Positions 1-6,321 of a DNA stretch of 6,321 nt are shown here, one piece after another. The DNA lies in contig CADBTG010000271.1 of NCBI GenBank assembly GCA_902797475.1, forward strand, positions 1-6,321, in the 5' to 3' direction. This stretch comes from an uncultured Lachnospiraceae bacterium. GTDB taxonomy: Bacteria > Bacillota > Clostridia > Lachnospirales > Lachnospiraceae. The notes below the pieces were generated by a model, which had not been told where the DNA came from, searched no databases, and saw only the letters and a program-made list of their open reading frames with translations. Position 1 is the first letter of the stretch. Each line of letters opens with the position of its first letter. Both the position numbers and the translations under genes were made by a program.

Positions 1-1155
1 AAGACGGTCATTGCCCTTCTAGCCCTTTCGATGTGTGCAGAAGAGGGCTTTTCCGGCTGCCTGATGGCGCCTACCGAGGTACTTGCAAGGCAGCACTTTG
101 CATTTTTCACAAAGATGCTTGAGCCGTTTCATATCGGTGTCGCGCTGCTGGTCGGCTCCCAGTCGAAGACAGAGCGCAGGCGCATGGAGGAAGGAATCCG
201 AAGCGGAGAATACCCGATTGTCATCGGAACGCACGCGCTGTTTCAGGACAGCGTGGAGTTTCCGAAGCTCGGGCTTGTCATCGTGGACGAGCAGCACCGT
301 TTCGGCGTGAAGCAGCGCGAAATGCTGATGCGTAAGGGCGAAATGCCGCACCTGCTCATCATGAGCGCAACGCCGATTCCGCGAACGCTTGCGATGATGC
401 TTTACGGAGATATGGACATTTCCCTTCTTGACGAGCAGCCGGCGGAACGCCTTCCCGTCAAGACCTGCGTGGTCGACCGGTCCTACCGCCCGACGGCGTA
501 CCGCTTCATAAAAGAGCACGCCGGGAAAGGCGAGCAGACATACGTCATCTGCCCGCTGATTGAGGAAAGCGAGGATTCGGAAGGGGAAAATGTGACGGAT
601 TATGCCCGTAAGCTTCGGGAGGAGTTCGGCGGCGAAATCACGGTCGGAACGCTTCACGGACAGATGAACGGCAAGGATAAAAACGAAGTGCTTTCCGATT
701 TTGCTGAGGGGAAGATTTCGGTGCTTGTCAGCACGACCGTAGTCGAGGTCGGCATCAATGTGCCGAATGCAACGGTCATTATGGTCGAGAATGCAGAAAG
801 GTTCGGCCTTTCCGCGCTGCATCAGTTAAGAGGCCGTGTCGGCCGCGGCGCGAAGCAGTCGTATTGCATCCTGATGCAGGGCAACGAAAGCGAGGAGACG
901 AAGGAGAGGCTTTCGGTGCTTTTAAAGGCGAAGAACGGCTTTGCCATCGCGGAGGAAGACCTCAGGCTTCGCGGCCCGGGCGATTTCTTCGGAATCCGCC
1001 AAAGCGGCGACATGGATTTTGCGGTTGCGGACATCATCCGGGATGCGGATATGCTAAGTGCTGCAAAGGAAGATACGGCGCTTCTTTCCGACGCCGAGGC
1101 CGAGGAGAGATTCCATCTTCTGGTTGCAGAACGGGATTCGCTTGTGGTATACTGA
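1..1155 (+). CDS. recG: ATP-dependent DNA helicase RecG, C-terminal part (5' end outside window)
   Basis: RecG is a superfamily 2 DNA translocase that remodels stalled replication forks and branch-migrates Holliday junctions in the cytoplasm. The frame is open from base 1, and its first codon is the Lys of the Walker A GSGKT motif, so about 300 N-terminal residues (wedge domain and start) are missing; 384 residues remain of a usual ~680. Numbering from base 1, visible motifs are Ia (APTEVLARQH, ~23-32), the DEQH box (96-99), motif III SATPIPRTLA (~122-131), motif V (STTVVEVGINVP, ~244-255), motif VI QLRGRVGRG (~275-283) and the RecG-type C-terminal segment LRLRGPGDFFGIRQSG (~321-336). All key residues are intact and no frameshift is seen. 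The gene ends in TGA 29 bp before the next gene on the same strand. The internal ATG at 31 is not a start, because it lies inside the helicase core. Confidence 0.97.
   Translation, partial: KTVIALLALSMCAEEGFSGCLMAPTEVLARQHFAFFTKMLEPFHIGVALLVGSQSKTERRRMEEGIRSGEYPIVIGTHALFQDSVEFPKLGLVIVDEQHRFGVKQREMLMRKGEMPHLLIMSATPIPRTLAMMLYGDMDISLLDEQPAERLPVKTCVVDRSYRPTAYRFIKEHAGKGEQTYVICPLIEESEDSEGENVTDYARKLREEFGGEITVGTLHGQMNGKDKNEVLSDFAEGKISVLVSTTVVEVGINVPNATVIMVENAERFGLSALHQLRGRVGRGAKQSYCILMQGNESEETKERLSVLLKAKNGFAIAEEDLRLRGPGDFFGIRQSGDMDFAVADIIRDADMLSAAKEDTALLSDAEAEERFHLLVAERDSLVVY
1145..1153 (+). promoter_or_regulatory. Candidate extended -10 promoter at the end of recG
   Basis: TGGTATACT carries a TGn extension followed by TATACT (5 of 6 matches to TATAAT), overlapping the last recG codons and stop. 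A poor -35 candidate (TTGCAG, 1124-1129) lies 18 nt upstream; extended -10 promoters often tolerate a weak -35. Initiation near 1160 would leave a leader of about 25 nt carrying the ribosome binding site of the next gene. This is pattern matching only, and the match lies inside coding sequence, so chance is a real alternative. Confidence 0.35.
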
Positions 1156-1170
1156 ACTTTGAATGACGTA

Positions 1171-1178
1171 AGAGGAAG
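1171..1178 (+). promoter_or_regulatory. Ribosome binding site for the 717-aa membrane protein gene
   Basis: AGAGGAAG lies 6 nt before the ATG at 1185, a good Shine-Dalgarno sequence at normal spacing. It supports that ATG as the start. Confidence 0.75.
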
Positions 1179-1184
1179 AATGGC

Positions 1185-3338
1185 ATGCTCGGACTGATTT
1201 ACATCATTTTATGTGTCGCATTGGGCGCGGGAATCACATTTTCCTGCTTCCCGAATCTGATGCGTTTCGGAAGACTTACCTACAGGGGGAAAGAGATTCA
1301 TCTTTCGCCCGCTTTTGTGTGTCTTCCGGCATGGTTTCTGTTCGGCACGATTCCGACTACCTGGCTGACATATCTTCTCGGATATCTCTTTAGGAATCGC
1401 AGACATCCGCTTTATCCGGCCAATATGATTGTCATGCCGCTTATTGCGTTTATTGCAAGCCTTCTGCTTTCGAACGCCTTTTTAAAAAGAAAAGAAGACG
1501 GGAATCCCGGGGAGGACGGACCTAAAGGGTTTAAAAAGCTGTTCGCCGGTCTGACTACGGGGGAGGTAACGCTCTTTGCCTGCATCACGGCGTTCTGCAC
1601 GTTTCTGATGTTCTGGACCTTCTTCTACATCAACGGAAATTACTATGTGGGCTGGACTGTGCAAAGCGATTTCTCGCCGCATATCGGAATGATCCGTTCG
1701 TTCGCCGTCGGCAACAACTTCCCGACGCAGTATTCCCATTTTGCGGGGGAAGATATCAAATATCATTTCCTTTTCCAGTTCCTTGTCGGCAACCTGAACT
1801 ATCTCGGCATGCGCCTGGATCTGGCATTTAACATCCCGAGTATCATTTGCCTGCTCTTTGTTTATTCGCTGTTATACTTTTACGCCGTGAAGCTTTCCGG
1901 GAAGAGAGCGGTCGGCGTGATTACGACGATTCTGTTCTCGTTCAGAAGCTCCCGCGCGTTCTTTGATTTTGCCGGAAGCATCCCGAAGAAAACCGGCCTT
2001 TTAAAAGGGCTTTTATACAACTTCACGTTCATCGGCACGACGCAGCATGAGGACTGGGGACTGTGGAATCTGAATGTATACTGTAACCAGCGCCATCTGG
2101 CACTCGGCCTCTGTGTCATACTGTTTCTTTTGATTTATTTCACGCAGTTTCTGTTTGACGGAACCGGCCGTTCCGCCGCGGAGGCAAAGGCAAGGCTTTA
2201 TCAGTTCCTGCAGGAAAATCCGGACGAAGAGCTTCTTCCCGGGGAGAATGCGGAATACTGCACGAGGGCTTCGCTGTTTAAAAGGGAAGGGTGGTATAAG
2301 GCAGGAACGCCCGCAATCATTGCATGCGGCTTGCTGCTCGGTCTCAGCAGCTTCTTCAACGGTGCATGCGTCATCGGGTGTCTTGCGGTGCTTTTTGTGA
2401 TGGCATTTGCCTCGGACAACCGTCTGTCGTTTGCTTTGACTGCGGCGATTACGGTTGTGCTTGCCTCGCTTTCCGCCAAATTCTTCATCAACGGAAATGC
2501 AATCAAACCGAAGTATCAGTTCGGTTTCCTGGCCGAGCAGCAGACACTGTCTTCGGTCATCAAATATCTCGGCGCGCTTCTCGGGGTTCTGCCGATTGCC
2601 GTGCTTGTCTCGCTAATGTTCATTAAGGGGACGGAACGGTTCCTGACGCTTGCGTTCACGGCGCCGATTGTTGTGGCATTTACCCTTTCGCTGACGCCGG
2701 ATATCGCCGTAAACCATAAGTATGTCATGATCGGTGTCATGCTTCTTGACATCCCGGTTGCCGCGCTTGTATGCAGGCTGTGGGAGTACAGAGGGGCTTA
2801 TGCGAAGGCACTGTGCTGTGTTTTGGTGTTCTGTCTGACCATCACCGGACTGTATGATTTCACAACGGTCGTTAAGAAAAATGCGTCGTTTGCCGGTTAT
2901 ACGAGCCGCATCAGCGAGAATTCCGACATATGCCGCTTCGTAATGGAACATTCGGATTCAAAGGACATCTGGCTGACAGACTGGTACTCTTTGAACGATT
3001 ATGTGCTGGGCGGTGCGATGTTATACTTCGGCTGGCCGTATTACGCCTGGTCCGCCGGATACCAGACGACGGAGCGCGAGCCTTCCGTTTACGCCATGTA
3101 TACGGCCCAGACGCCTGAGGAACTCCGCGAGCTTGTGAAAAAGCACGGAATCCGGTTCATTGTCCTTGACGACGATATCCGTGCCCGTGAAGAGCTTCAG
3201 GTCGAAGGACAGAGCATCATCAATGAACAGAACATCATCAATACATTCGGTCTCGTATTCAACAACGGGGAAACGCAGATTTTCGACACAAGAATTGCTG
3301 CCGGTGCGTGGATAGAAGATGAGGAAGGAGAAAAGTAA
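1185..3338 (+). CDS. Large polytopic membrane protein, GT-C glycosyltransferase-like, related in layout to DUF2298
   Basis: This 717-aa protein has about 13-14 hydrophobic segments (for example 2-21, 42-67, 80-97, 126-149, 216-235, 306-324, 376-392, 413-430, 460-479, 486-503, 514-530, 541-557) followed by a soluble C-terminal domain (~575-717). I do not recognise a named family directly. Its motif order mirrors the downstream DUF2298 protein: an acidic loop motif after a membrane segment (SDFSPH, 161-166), an aromatic/Gln motif (IKYHFLFQFL, 191-200), a polar His motif (NVYCNQRH, 297-304), a late basic motif before a membrane helix (VNHKYVMIG, 509-517), and an EELRELVKKHGIRFIVLDDD stretch near the end. 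This arrangement fits a GT-C fold enzyme that transfers sugar from a lipid-phosphate donor on the outer membrane face; that role is inference. A charged loop at ~325-370 separates the two membrane halves. ATG 1185 has a good ribosome binding site. The gene probably forms an operon with the next one, and possibly with recG. Confidence 0.85.
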   Translation: MLGLIYIILCVALGAGITFSCFPNLMRFGRLTYRGKEIHLSPAFVCLPAWFLFGTIPTTWLTYLLGYLFRNRRHPLYPANMIVMPLIAFIASLLLSNAFLKRKEDGNPGEDGPKGFKKLFAGLTTGEVTLFACITAFCTFLMFWTFFYINGNYYVGWTVQSDFSPHIGMIRSFAVGNNFPTQYSHFAGEDIKYHFLFQFLVGNLNYLGMRLDLAFNIPSIICLLFVYSLLYFYAVKLSGKRAVGVITTILFSFRSSRAFFDFAGSIPKKTGLLKGLLYNFTFIGTTQHEDWGLWNLNVYCNQRHLALGLCVILFLLIYFTQFLFDGTGRSAAEAKARLYQFLQENPDEELLPGENAEYCTRASLFKREGWYKAGTPAIIACGLLLGLSSFFNGACVIGCLAVLFVMAFASDNRLSFALTAAITVVLASLSAKFFINGNAIKPKYQFGFLAEQQTLSSVIKYLGALLGVLPIAVLVSLMFIKGTERFLTLAFTAPIVVAFTLSLTPDIAVNHKYVMIGVMLLDIPVAALVCRLWEYRGAYAKALCCVLVFCLTITGLYDFTTVVKKNASFAGYTSRISENSDICRFVMEHSDSKDIWLTDWYSLNDYVLGGAMLYFGWPYYAWSAGYQTTEREPSVYAMYTAQTPEELRELVKKHGIRFIVLDDDIRAREELQVEGQSIINEQNIINTFGLVFNNGETQIFDTRIAAGAWIEDEEGEK
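3321..3330 (+). promoter_or_regulatory. Ribosome binding site that decides the start of the DUF2298 gene
   Basis: GAGGAAGGAG sits inside the last codons of the upstream gene and ends 12 nt before the ATG at 3343, slightly longer than ideal. The alternative in-frame ATG at 3319 precedes this site and has no Shine-Dalgarno sequence of its own. The placement suggests translational coupling of the two membrane-protein genes. Confidence 0.65.
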
Positions 3339-3342
3339 AGCT

Positions 3343-5835
3343 ATGAATTCCGATAATAGACCTTTTAAGGGAATTGAGAAAGCCGTCATTCCGTTCGGCT
3401 TCTTCTTAGGGTTCCTGTATTTCGGCATGCGCTTTATGGGAACAGTGGATTTCACCTATGTTCTGACCTGGTGGTTATGCCTGATTCTGCTCGGTGTAAT
3501 CATGCAGCCGCTTTGCATTGTGCTGTTTCCGAAATTCCATGACGGAGGATGGGTGTTCGCCAAGGCACTCGGCATCGCAGCATGCAGCTTCGTCATGTGG
3601 TACTTAAGCTCCTTAAAGCTTGTGAAGTTCTCAAGAACCGCAAGCTTCGTTCTGTCGCTTCTGGTGCTTGTCATCGGCTGTGTGTTGTTCTATTTCCTTA
3701 AGATGAAAAAGGACAGGAAGTTCCGTCTCGCTGACTTTTATACAACGGACAGACTCGTTTCGATGCTGACGTCGGAGGTCATCTTTTTCTGCTTCTTCGT
3801 AATCTGGTGTTACTTAAGAGGCAAAAACCCGGATGCTTTCGGAACCGAGCGTTTCATGGACTACGGCTTCATGATGACGATGAACAAATCCGACTATATG
3901 GCGCCGGTTGACATGTGGTTCTCGGGAAAAGGAATCAATTACTATTACTACGGGCAGTATCTTGCGACCTTTATCTGCAAGCTGACCGATGTGCCGGTTA
4001 CGCACGGCTATAACATCAGCATGGCAATGCTTGCCGCTTTCGGTTTCAGCATGCCTTATTCCATCGTATCGAACCTGCTTCGCGTAAGACTCACGGACCG
4101 TTCTTCGGAGAGACTGACGAGCGCCGCCAAAGCCCGCGCCGCAAGACTCGGGGAAATCATCGAAGAGAAGGGCGAGCCTTATTACCGCCCGGCCTTCGGC
4201 GGCATGCTTGCAGGCATTGCGGTTTCGCTTTCCTCCACGATGCACTATCCGATTTACAAGCACGTTCTTCCGTGGCTTCAGCGTCTGCGCGGAGAGGAAG
4301 AGTATTCCTACTGGTTCTCCAACCCGACCCGTTACATCGGTTACTATTACGAGCGCGGCGACAAGACCATTCACGAATTCCCGTCTTACTCCTATGTGCT
4401 CGGCGATCTGCACGCGCACGTGGTAAATACCATACTTGTCATGACGGTCCTTGCCGTACTGTTCTCCTGGCTCCTTTCGAGAAAGGATAAGATGGATAAG
4501 ATCCGGGAAACCGGAAGCCTCGGAGAGGAGACACAGCCGCTTGTTGAAAAGCTTGTTTTCCCCTGGCAGGAGGCACTGCATCCGGCCGTATTCACCTGTT
4601 CGTTTTTGATCGGCCTGTTCCACATGACGAACTATTGGGATTTCCCGATTTATTTCGTGGTATCCGGAGCCATCATCCTGTTCTCGAACCTCATCATCCA
4701 CGGTTATAAGAGGTATGTCGCATGGGCGCTGACCGGCATTGAGGCAGTGGTATTCATCGTCATCGGATTCGTGGTAAGCCTGCCGTTCTCGCTGCAGTTC
4801 AAGAGCATGTCGATGGGCATCGGCATCACGATGAAGCATACGCTCTTCAAGGAATTCCTTGTTGTATGGGGACTTCCGTTCATCTGCCTGATCGTCTTTT
4901 TGATTGTGCTTATTCATGAGAAGGCGGAAGAGTTCAAGAAGAGGATTCCGAAGGACAAGATCAGAAGACCGGCATTTCTTTCCGCACTGACCGTTTCCGA
5001 TCTGTTCGTGCTGACCATTGCACTCTGTGCGGCAGGACTGGTTTTCATCCCCGAGGTGATATTTGTCAGAGACATATACGGCGGCGATTACGAGCGCGCC
5101 AACACGATGTTCAAGCTTTCCTATCAGGCCTTTATCATGTTCGGAATGAGCATGGCCTATATCATCGGCAGACTGCTGTTCATGCCGAAGTCGGTATTCC
5201 AGAAGGCATTTGCCTTTGCCGGCGTTTTGTGCATCTTCGCGTGCAACGCCTATATGAACCAGTGCTACCGCGACTGGATGCCCGGAAAATACCGCGGTCT
5301 TGACGCGTCGGCCTTCATGAAGAATCAGAACTCCGACGACGCCGAGATGGTGGATTTCATCAACAATAACATCGAGGGACACCCTGTCATTCTCGAGCGT
5401 GCCGGACTGAGCTACACCTATTACAACCGCATATCCGTATTTACCGGAAACCCGACCGTAGTCGGCTGGAAGACGCATGAATGGCTGTGGCGCTGCAACG
5501 GACAGATCGAAAAATGTCCGGAAGAAGTTGACGAGCGCATCCGCGACATTGAGACGGTTTACACATCGGACAATGAAGACGAGATCAGGGCAATCCTTGA
5601 AAAATACAACGTGGATTATATCTACATCGGCGAGTGCGAACGGTATTACGGTTACGATCAGGTAAGCGCGGACCGTTCGAACACGAGCTCAACGATTAAG
5701 TACATCGGCGGATATTATTACCGCGAGAGCCAGCCGAACATAGACCTTCTGCTGTCGCTCGGATATCCGGTCAAGACAATCGGACCGACCAACAAGAAGC
5801 CTTATTCGACCTATCTGATCAAGGTTCGGAAATAG
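3343..5835 (+). CDS. DUF2298 (Chlor_Arch_YYY) family membrane protein, putative GT-C glycosyltransferase
   Basis: This is an 830-aa polytopic membrane protein with about 14-15 hydrophobic segments and a soluble C-terminal domain (~643-830). DUF2298 hallmarks, numbered from ATG 3343, are: the first-loop motif SDYMAPVDMWFSGKGINYYY (~183-202), which continues into a YYYYGQY core (~200-206) and gives the family its YYY name; EFPSYSYVLGDLHAH (~345-359); NYWDFP (~430-435); and YERANTMFK (~583-591) just before a late helix. Family members are predicted GT-C type glycosyltransferases acting outside the membrane on polyprenyl-linked sugars; the donor and acceptor are unknown here. An Ala/Arg/Glu-rich charged insertion (~249-283) looks like an extra cytoplasmic loop. 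The C-terminal domain ends with ILEKYNVDYIYIGECER (~751-767), a pattern also seen in the upstream protein. Start 3343 is preferred over the in-frame ATG at 3319 (which would add 8 residues) because the ribosome binding site lies between them; it leaves a 4-nt gap after the upstream stop. A hairpin follows the stop. Confidence 0.92.
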   Translation: MNSDNRPFKGIEKAVIPFGFFLGFLYFGMRFMGTVDFTYVLTWWLCLILLGVIMQPLCIVLFPKFHDGGWVFAKALGIAACSFVMWYLSSLKLVKFSRTASFVLSLLVLVIGCVLFYFLKMKKDRKFRLADFYTTDRLVSMLTSEVIFFCFFVIWCYLRGKNPDAFGTERFMDYGFMMTMNKSDYMAPVDMWFSGKGINYYYYGQYLATFICKLTDVPVTHGYNISMAMLAAFGFSMPYSIVSNLLRVRLTDRSSERLTSAAKARAARLGEIIEEKGEPYYRPAFGGMLAGIAVSLSSTMHYPIYKHVLPWLQRLRGEEEYSYWFSNPTRYIGYYYERGDKTIHEFPSYSYVLGDLHAHVVNTILVMTVLAVLFSWLLSRKDKMDKIRETGSLGEETQPLVEKLVFPWQEALHPAVFTCSFLIGLFHMTNYWDFPIYFVVSGAIILFSNLIIHGYKRYVAWALTGIEAVVFIVIGFVVSLPFSLQFKSMSMGIGITMKHTLFKEFLVVWGLPFICLIVFLIVLIHEKAEEFKKRIPKDKIRRPAFLSALTVSDLFVLTIALCAAGLVFIPEVIFVRDIYGGDYERANTMFKLSYQAFIMFGMSMAYIIGRLLFMPKSVFQKAFAFAGVLCIFACNAYMNQCYRDWMPGKYRGLDASAFMKNQNSDDAEMVDFINNNIEGHPVILERAGLSYTYYNRISVFTGNPTVVGWKTHEWLWRCNGQIEKCPEEVDERIRDIETVYTSDNEDEIRAILEKYNVDYIYIGECERYYGYDQVSADRSNTSSTIKYIGGYYYRESQPNIDLLLSLGYPVKTIGPTNKKPYSTYLIKVRK

Positions 5836-5848
5836 AAGCGAAAAAGAA

Positions 5849-5878
5849 ATGAGCTGTCCTTTTTATAGGACAGCTCAT
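5849..5878 (+). terminator. Hairpin terminator after the membrane-protein pair
   Basis: A perfect 12-bp inverted repeat (ATGAGCTGTCCT, 5849-5860, and AGGACAGCTCAT, 5867-5878) encloses a 6-nt loop, TTTTAT. It is preceded by an A-rich run (5841-5849) and followed by the T-rich stretch TTTATTCTT (5881-5889). It begins 13 nt after the DUF2298 stop codon, as expected for an intrinsic terminator, though the T tract is interrupted and termination may be partial. Some read-through into the 56-aa gene downstream is therefore possible. Confidence 0.8.
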
Positions 5879-5905
5879 AGTTTATTCTTGCCTCAGAAAT
5901 CAAAC

Positions 5906-5911
5906 GGGAGG
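5906..5911 (+). promoter_or_regulatory. Ribosome binding site for the 56-aa membrane protein
   Basis: GGGAGG lies 6 nt before the ATG at 5918. This decides the start, because the upstream in-frame ATG at 5849 forms the base of the terminator stem and has no ribosome binding site. Confidence 0.75.
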
Positions 5912-5917
5912 CAGGAT

Positions 5918-6088
5918 ATGAAACAAGTATTGAACTGGATCAGAACCAATCGTGAAACCGCGGAGGATGCGCTCGGCATCATGGCATTTTCCGTATGGCT
6001 CTTATTATTCCTCGTCGGCACGGAGCTGGCGCTTTTCATCGGCGGCGCGGGCGCTGTTCTGGCGGTTGCAGCCAACGTCAGGGCTTAA
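5918..6088 (+). CDS. Small hypothetical membrane protein, 56 aa
   Basis: I do not recognise a family. The protein has a short charged N-terminus (MKQVLNWIRTNRETAEDALG, 1-20) that could form an amphipathic helix. The rest is almost entirely hydrophobic (about 21-35 and 37-52), interrupted by a Gly-Thr-Glu at 34-36 and a Gly-Gly at 42-43. This fits one long membrane helix or a tight helical hairpin. The good ribosome binding site and the placement between a terminator and a convergent gene favour a real gene. No clear promoter was found in the 82 bp upstream, so it is expressed either by terminator read-through or from a promoter I cannot see. Its stop overlaps the stop of the converging CorC/HlyC-like gene. 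The function is unknown. Confidence 0.6.
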   Translation: MKQVLNWIRTNRETAEDALGIMAFSVWLLLFLVGTELALFIGGAGAVLAVAANVRA

Positions 6089-6321
6089 CTTAATGACTCC
6101 GGCTCGGTCTTTTCGGGAAGCAGAATGCGAACCCTGACGACACGGTTTTTGGCAACTGTTTCGGCAATGTAGGTGATGTTGTCCTCGGTAATCCGCTCAC
6201 CGGTCTTCGGCAGATGCTCTAAAAGGTGAATCAGATGGCCGGCAATTGAATCGTAGTCATCGGACTGTAAGGACAGCCCGAGTTCTTCGTTAATGTCGTC
6301 GAGGCGGGCATTTCCGTGTAC
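6085..6321 (-). CDS. CorC/HlyC (CNNM) family protein, C-terminal domain only (5' end outside window)
   Basis: Translating the minus strand from the window edge gives 78 residues ending at TAA (complement of 6085-6087), in a frame open throughout. The sequence starts NARLDDINEELGLSL within its first 20 residues, continues through YDSIAGHLIHLLEHLPKTGE and ends NRVVRVRILLPE before a short acidic tail. This is the pattern of the CorC_HlyC transporter-associated domain found at the C-terminus of CNNM/CorC membrane proteins (DUF21 membrane domain, CBS pair, then this domain; usually ~430 aa), which are linked to magnesium or cobalt transport or export. The DUF21 and CBS parts would lie beyond position 6321. 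The domain has no catalytic residues and probably binds a nucleotide or regulates the transporter. The old haemolysin label for this family should not be taken as a function. Confidence 0.88.
   Translation of the reverse strand, partial: VHGNARLDDINEELGLSLQSDDYDSIAGHLIHLLEHLPKTGERITEDNITYIAETVAKNRVVRVRILLPEKTEPESLS

Noticed and set aside
19..822. 267-codon minus-strand open frame inside recG
   Set aside because: It is antisense to the conserved helicase core, is His/Arg-rich and shows no family motif. It is explained as a shadow of recG codon bias.
1156..1184. Possible terminator or regulatory RNA between recG and the next gene
   Set aside because: Only 29 bp are available and no inverted repeat or T tract is present.
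2155..2626. Several 80-100 codon frames inside the 717-aa protein gene on both strands
   Set aside because: They overlap a continuous membrane-protein frame, lack ribosome binding sites and have no recognisable features.
3814..5478. Very long open frame (554 codons) on the minus strand inside the DUF2298 gene
   Set aside because: It lies wholly antisense to a well-supported gene. Its translation is rich in His, Arg, Asp and Glu with no hydrophobic core pattern or recognisable motif, which is typical of the complement of a biased coding frame. No ribosome binding site or promoter argues for it.
5849..5917. Longer version of the small membrane protein starting at ATG 5849
   Set aside because: That ATG is the base of a perfect 12-bp hairpin and has no ribosome binding site. 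The 23 extra residues look like non-coding translation, and ATG 5918 has GGGAGG at ideal spacing.

Overview
The window looks like an ordinary chromosomal segment of a Gram-positive, Firmicutes-type bacterium, most likely a Clostridia or Lachnospiraceae member of moderate GC. This is judged from the style of the RecG and CorC/HlyC-like proteins, strong AGGAGG-type ribosome binding sites and codon use. GC content was judged by eye, and no search was run. No mobile element, CRISPR array, tRNA or rRNA is visible.

Layout: positions 1-1155 (+) are the C-terminal part of the DNA helicase RecG, entering the window at the Walker A lysine. After a 29-bp gap come two large polytopic membrane proteins on the same strand, at 1185-3338 (717 aa) and about 3343-5835 (830 aa). 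The second is recognisable as a DUF2298 (Chlor_Arch_YYY) protein with a GT-C glycosyltransferase-like layout. The first has no name I can give with confidence, but its motif order matches the second, so I read the two as a divergent tandem pair. A perfect 12-bp hairpin at 5849-5878 closes this run. Next is a 56-aa membrane miniprotein (5918-6088, +). It converges on the C-terminal end of a CorC/HlyC-type CNNM transporter-family gene (6085-6321, -), and the two stop codons lie in one TTAA palindrome.

How they may work together: RecG is a housekeeping repair enzyme and probably only a positional neighbour, although the short gap allows read-through. A candidate extended -10 promoter at the end of recG could give the membrane-protein pair its own transcription. 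The two large proteins are nearly contiguous (4-nt gap, ribosome binding site inside the upstream gene) and are probably translated together. The inference is that they act as a pair in membrane-associated, lipid-linked sugar transfer or another envelope glycosylation step. Substrate and product cannot be read from sequence. The most interesting content of the window is this uncharacterised GT-C-like pair.
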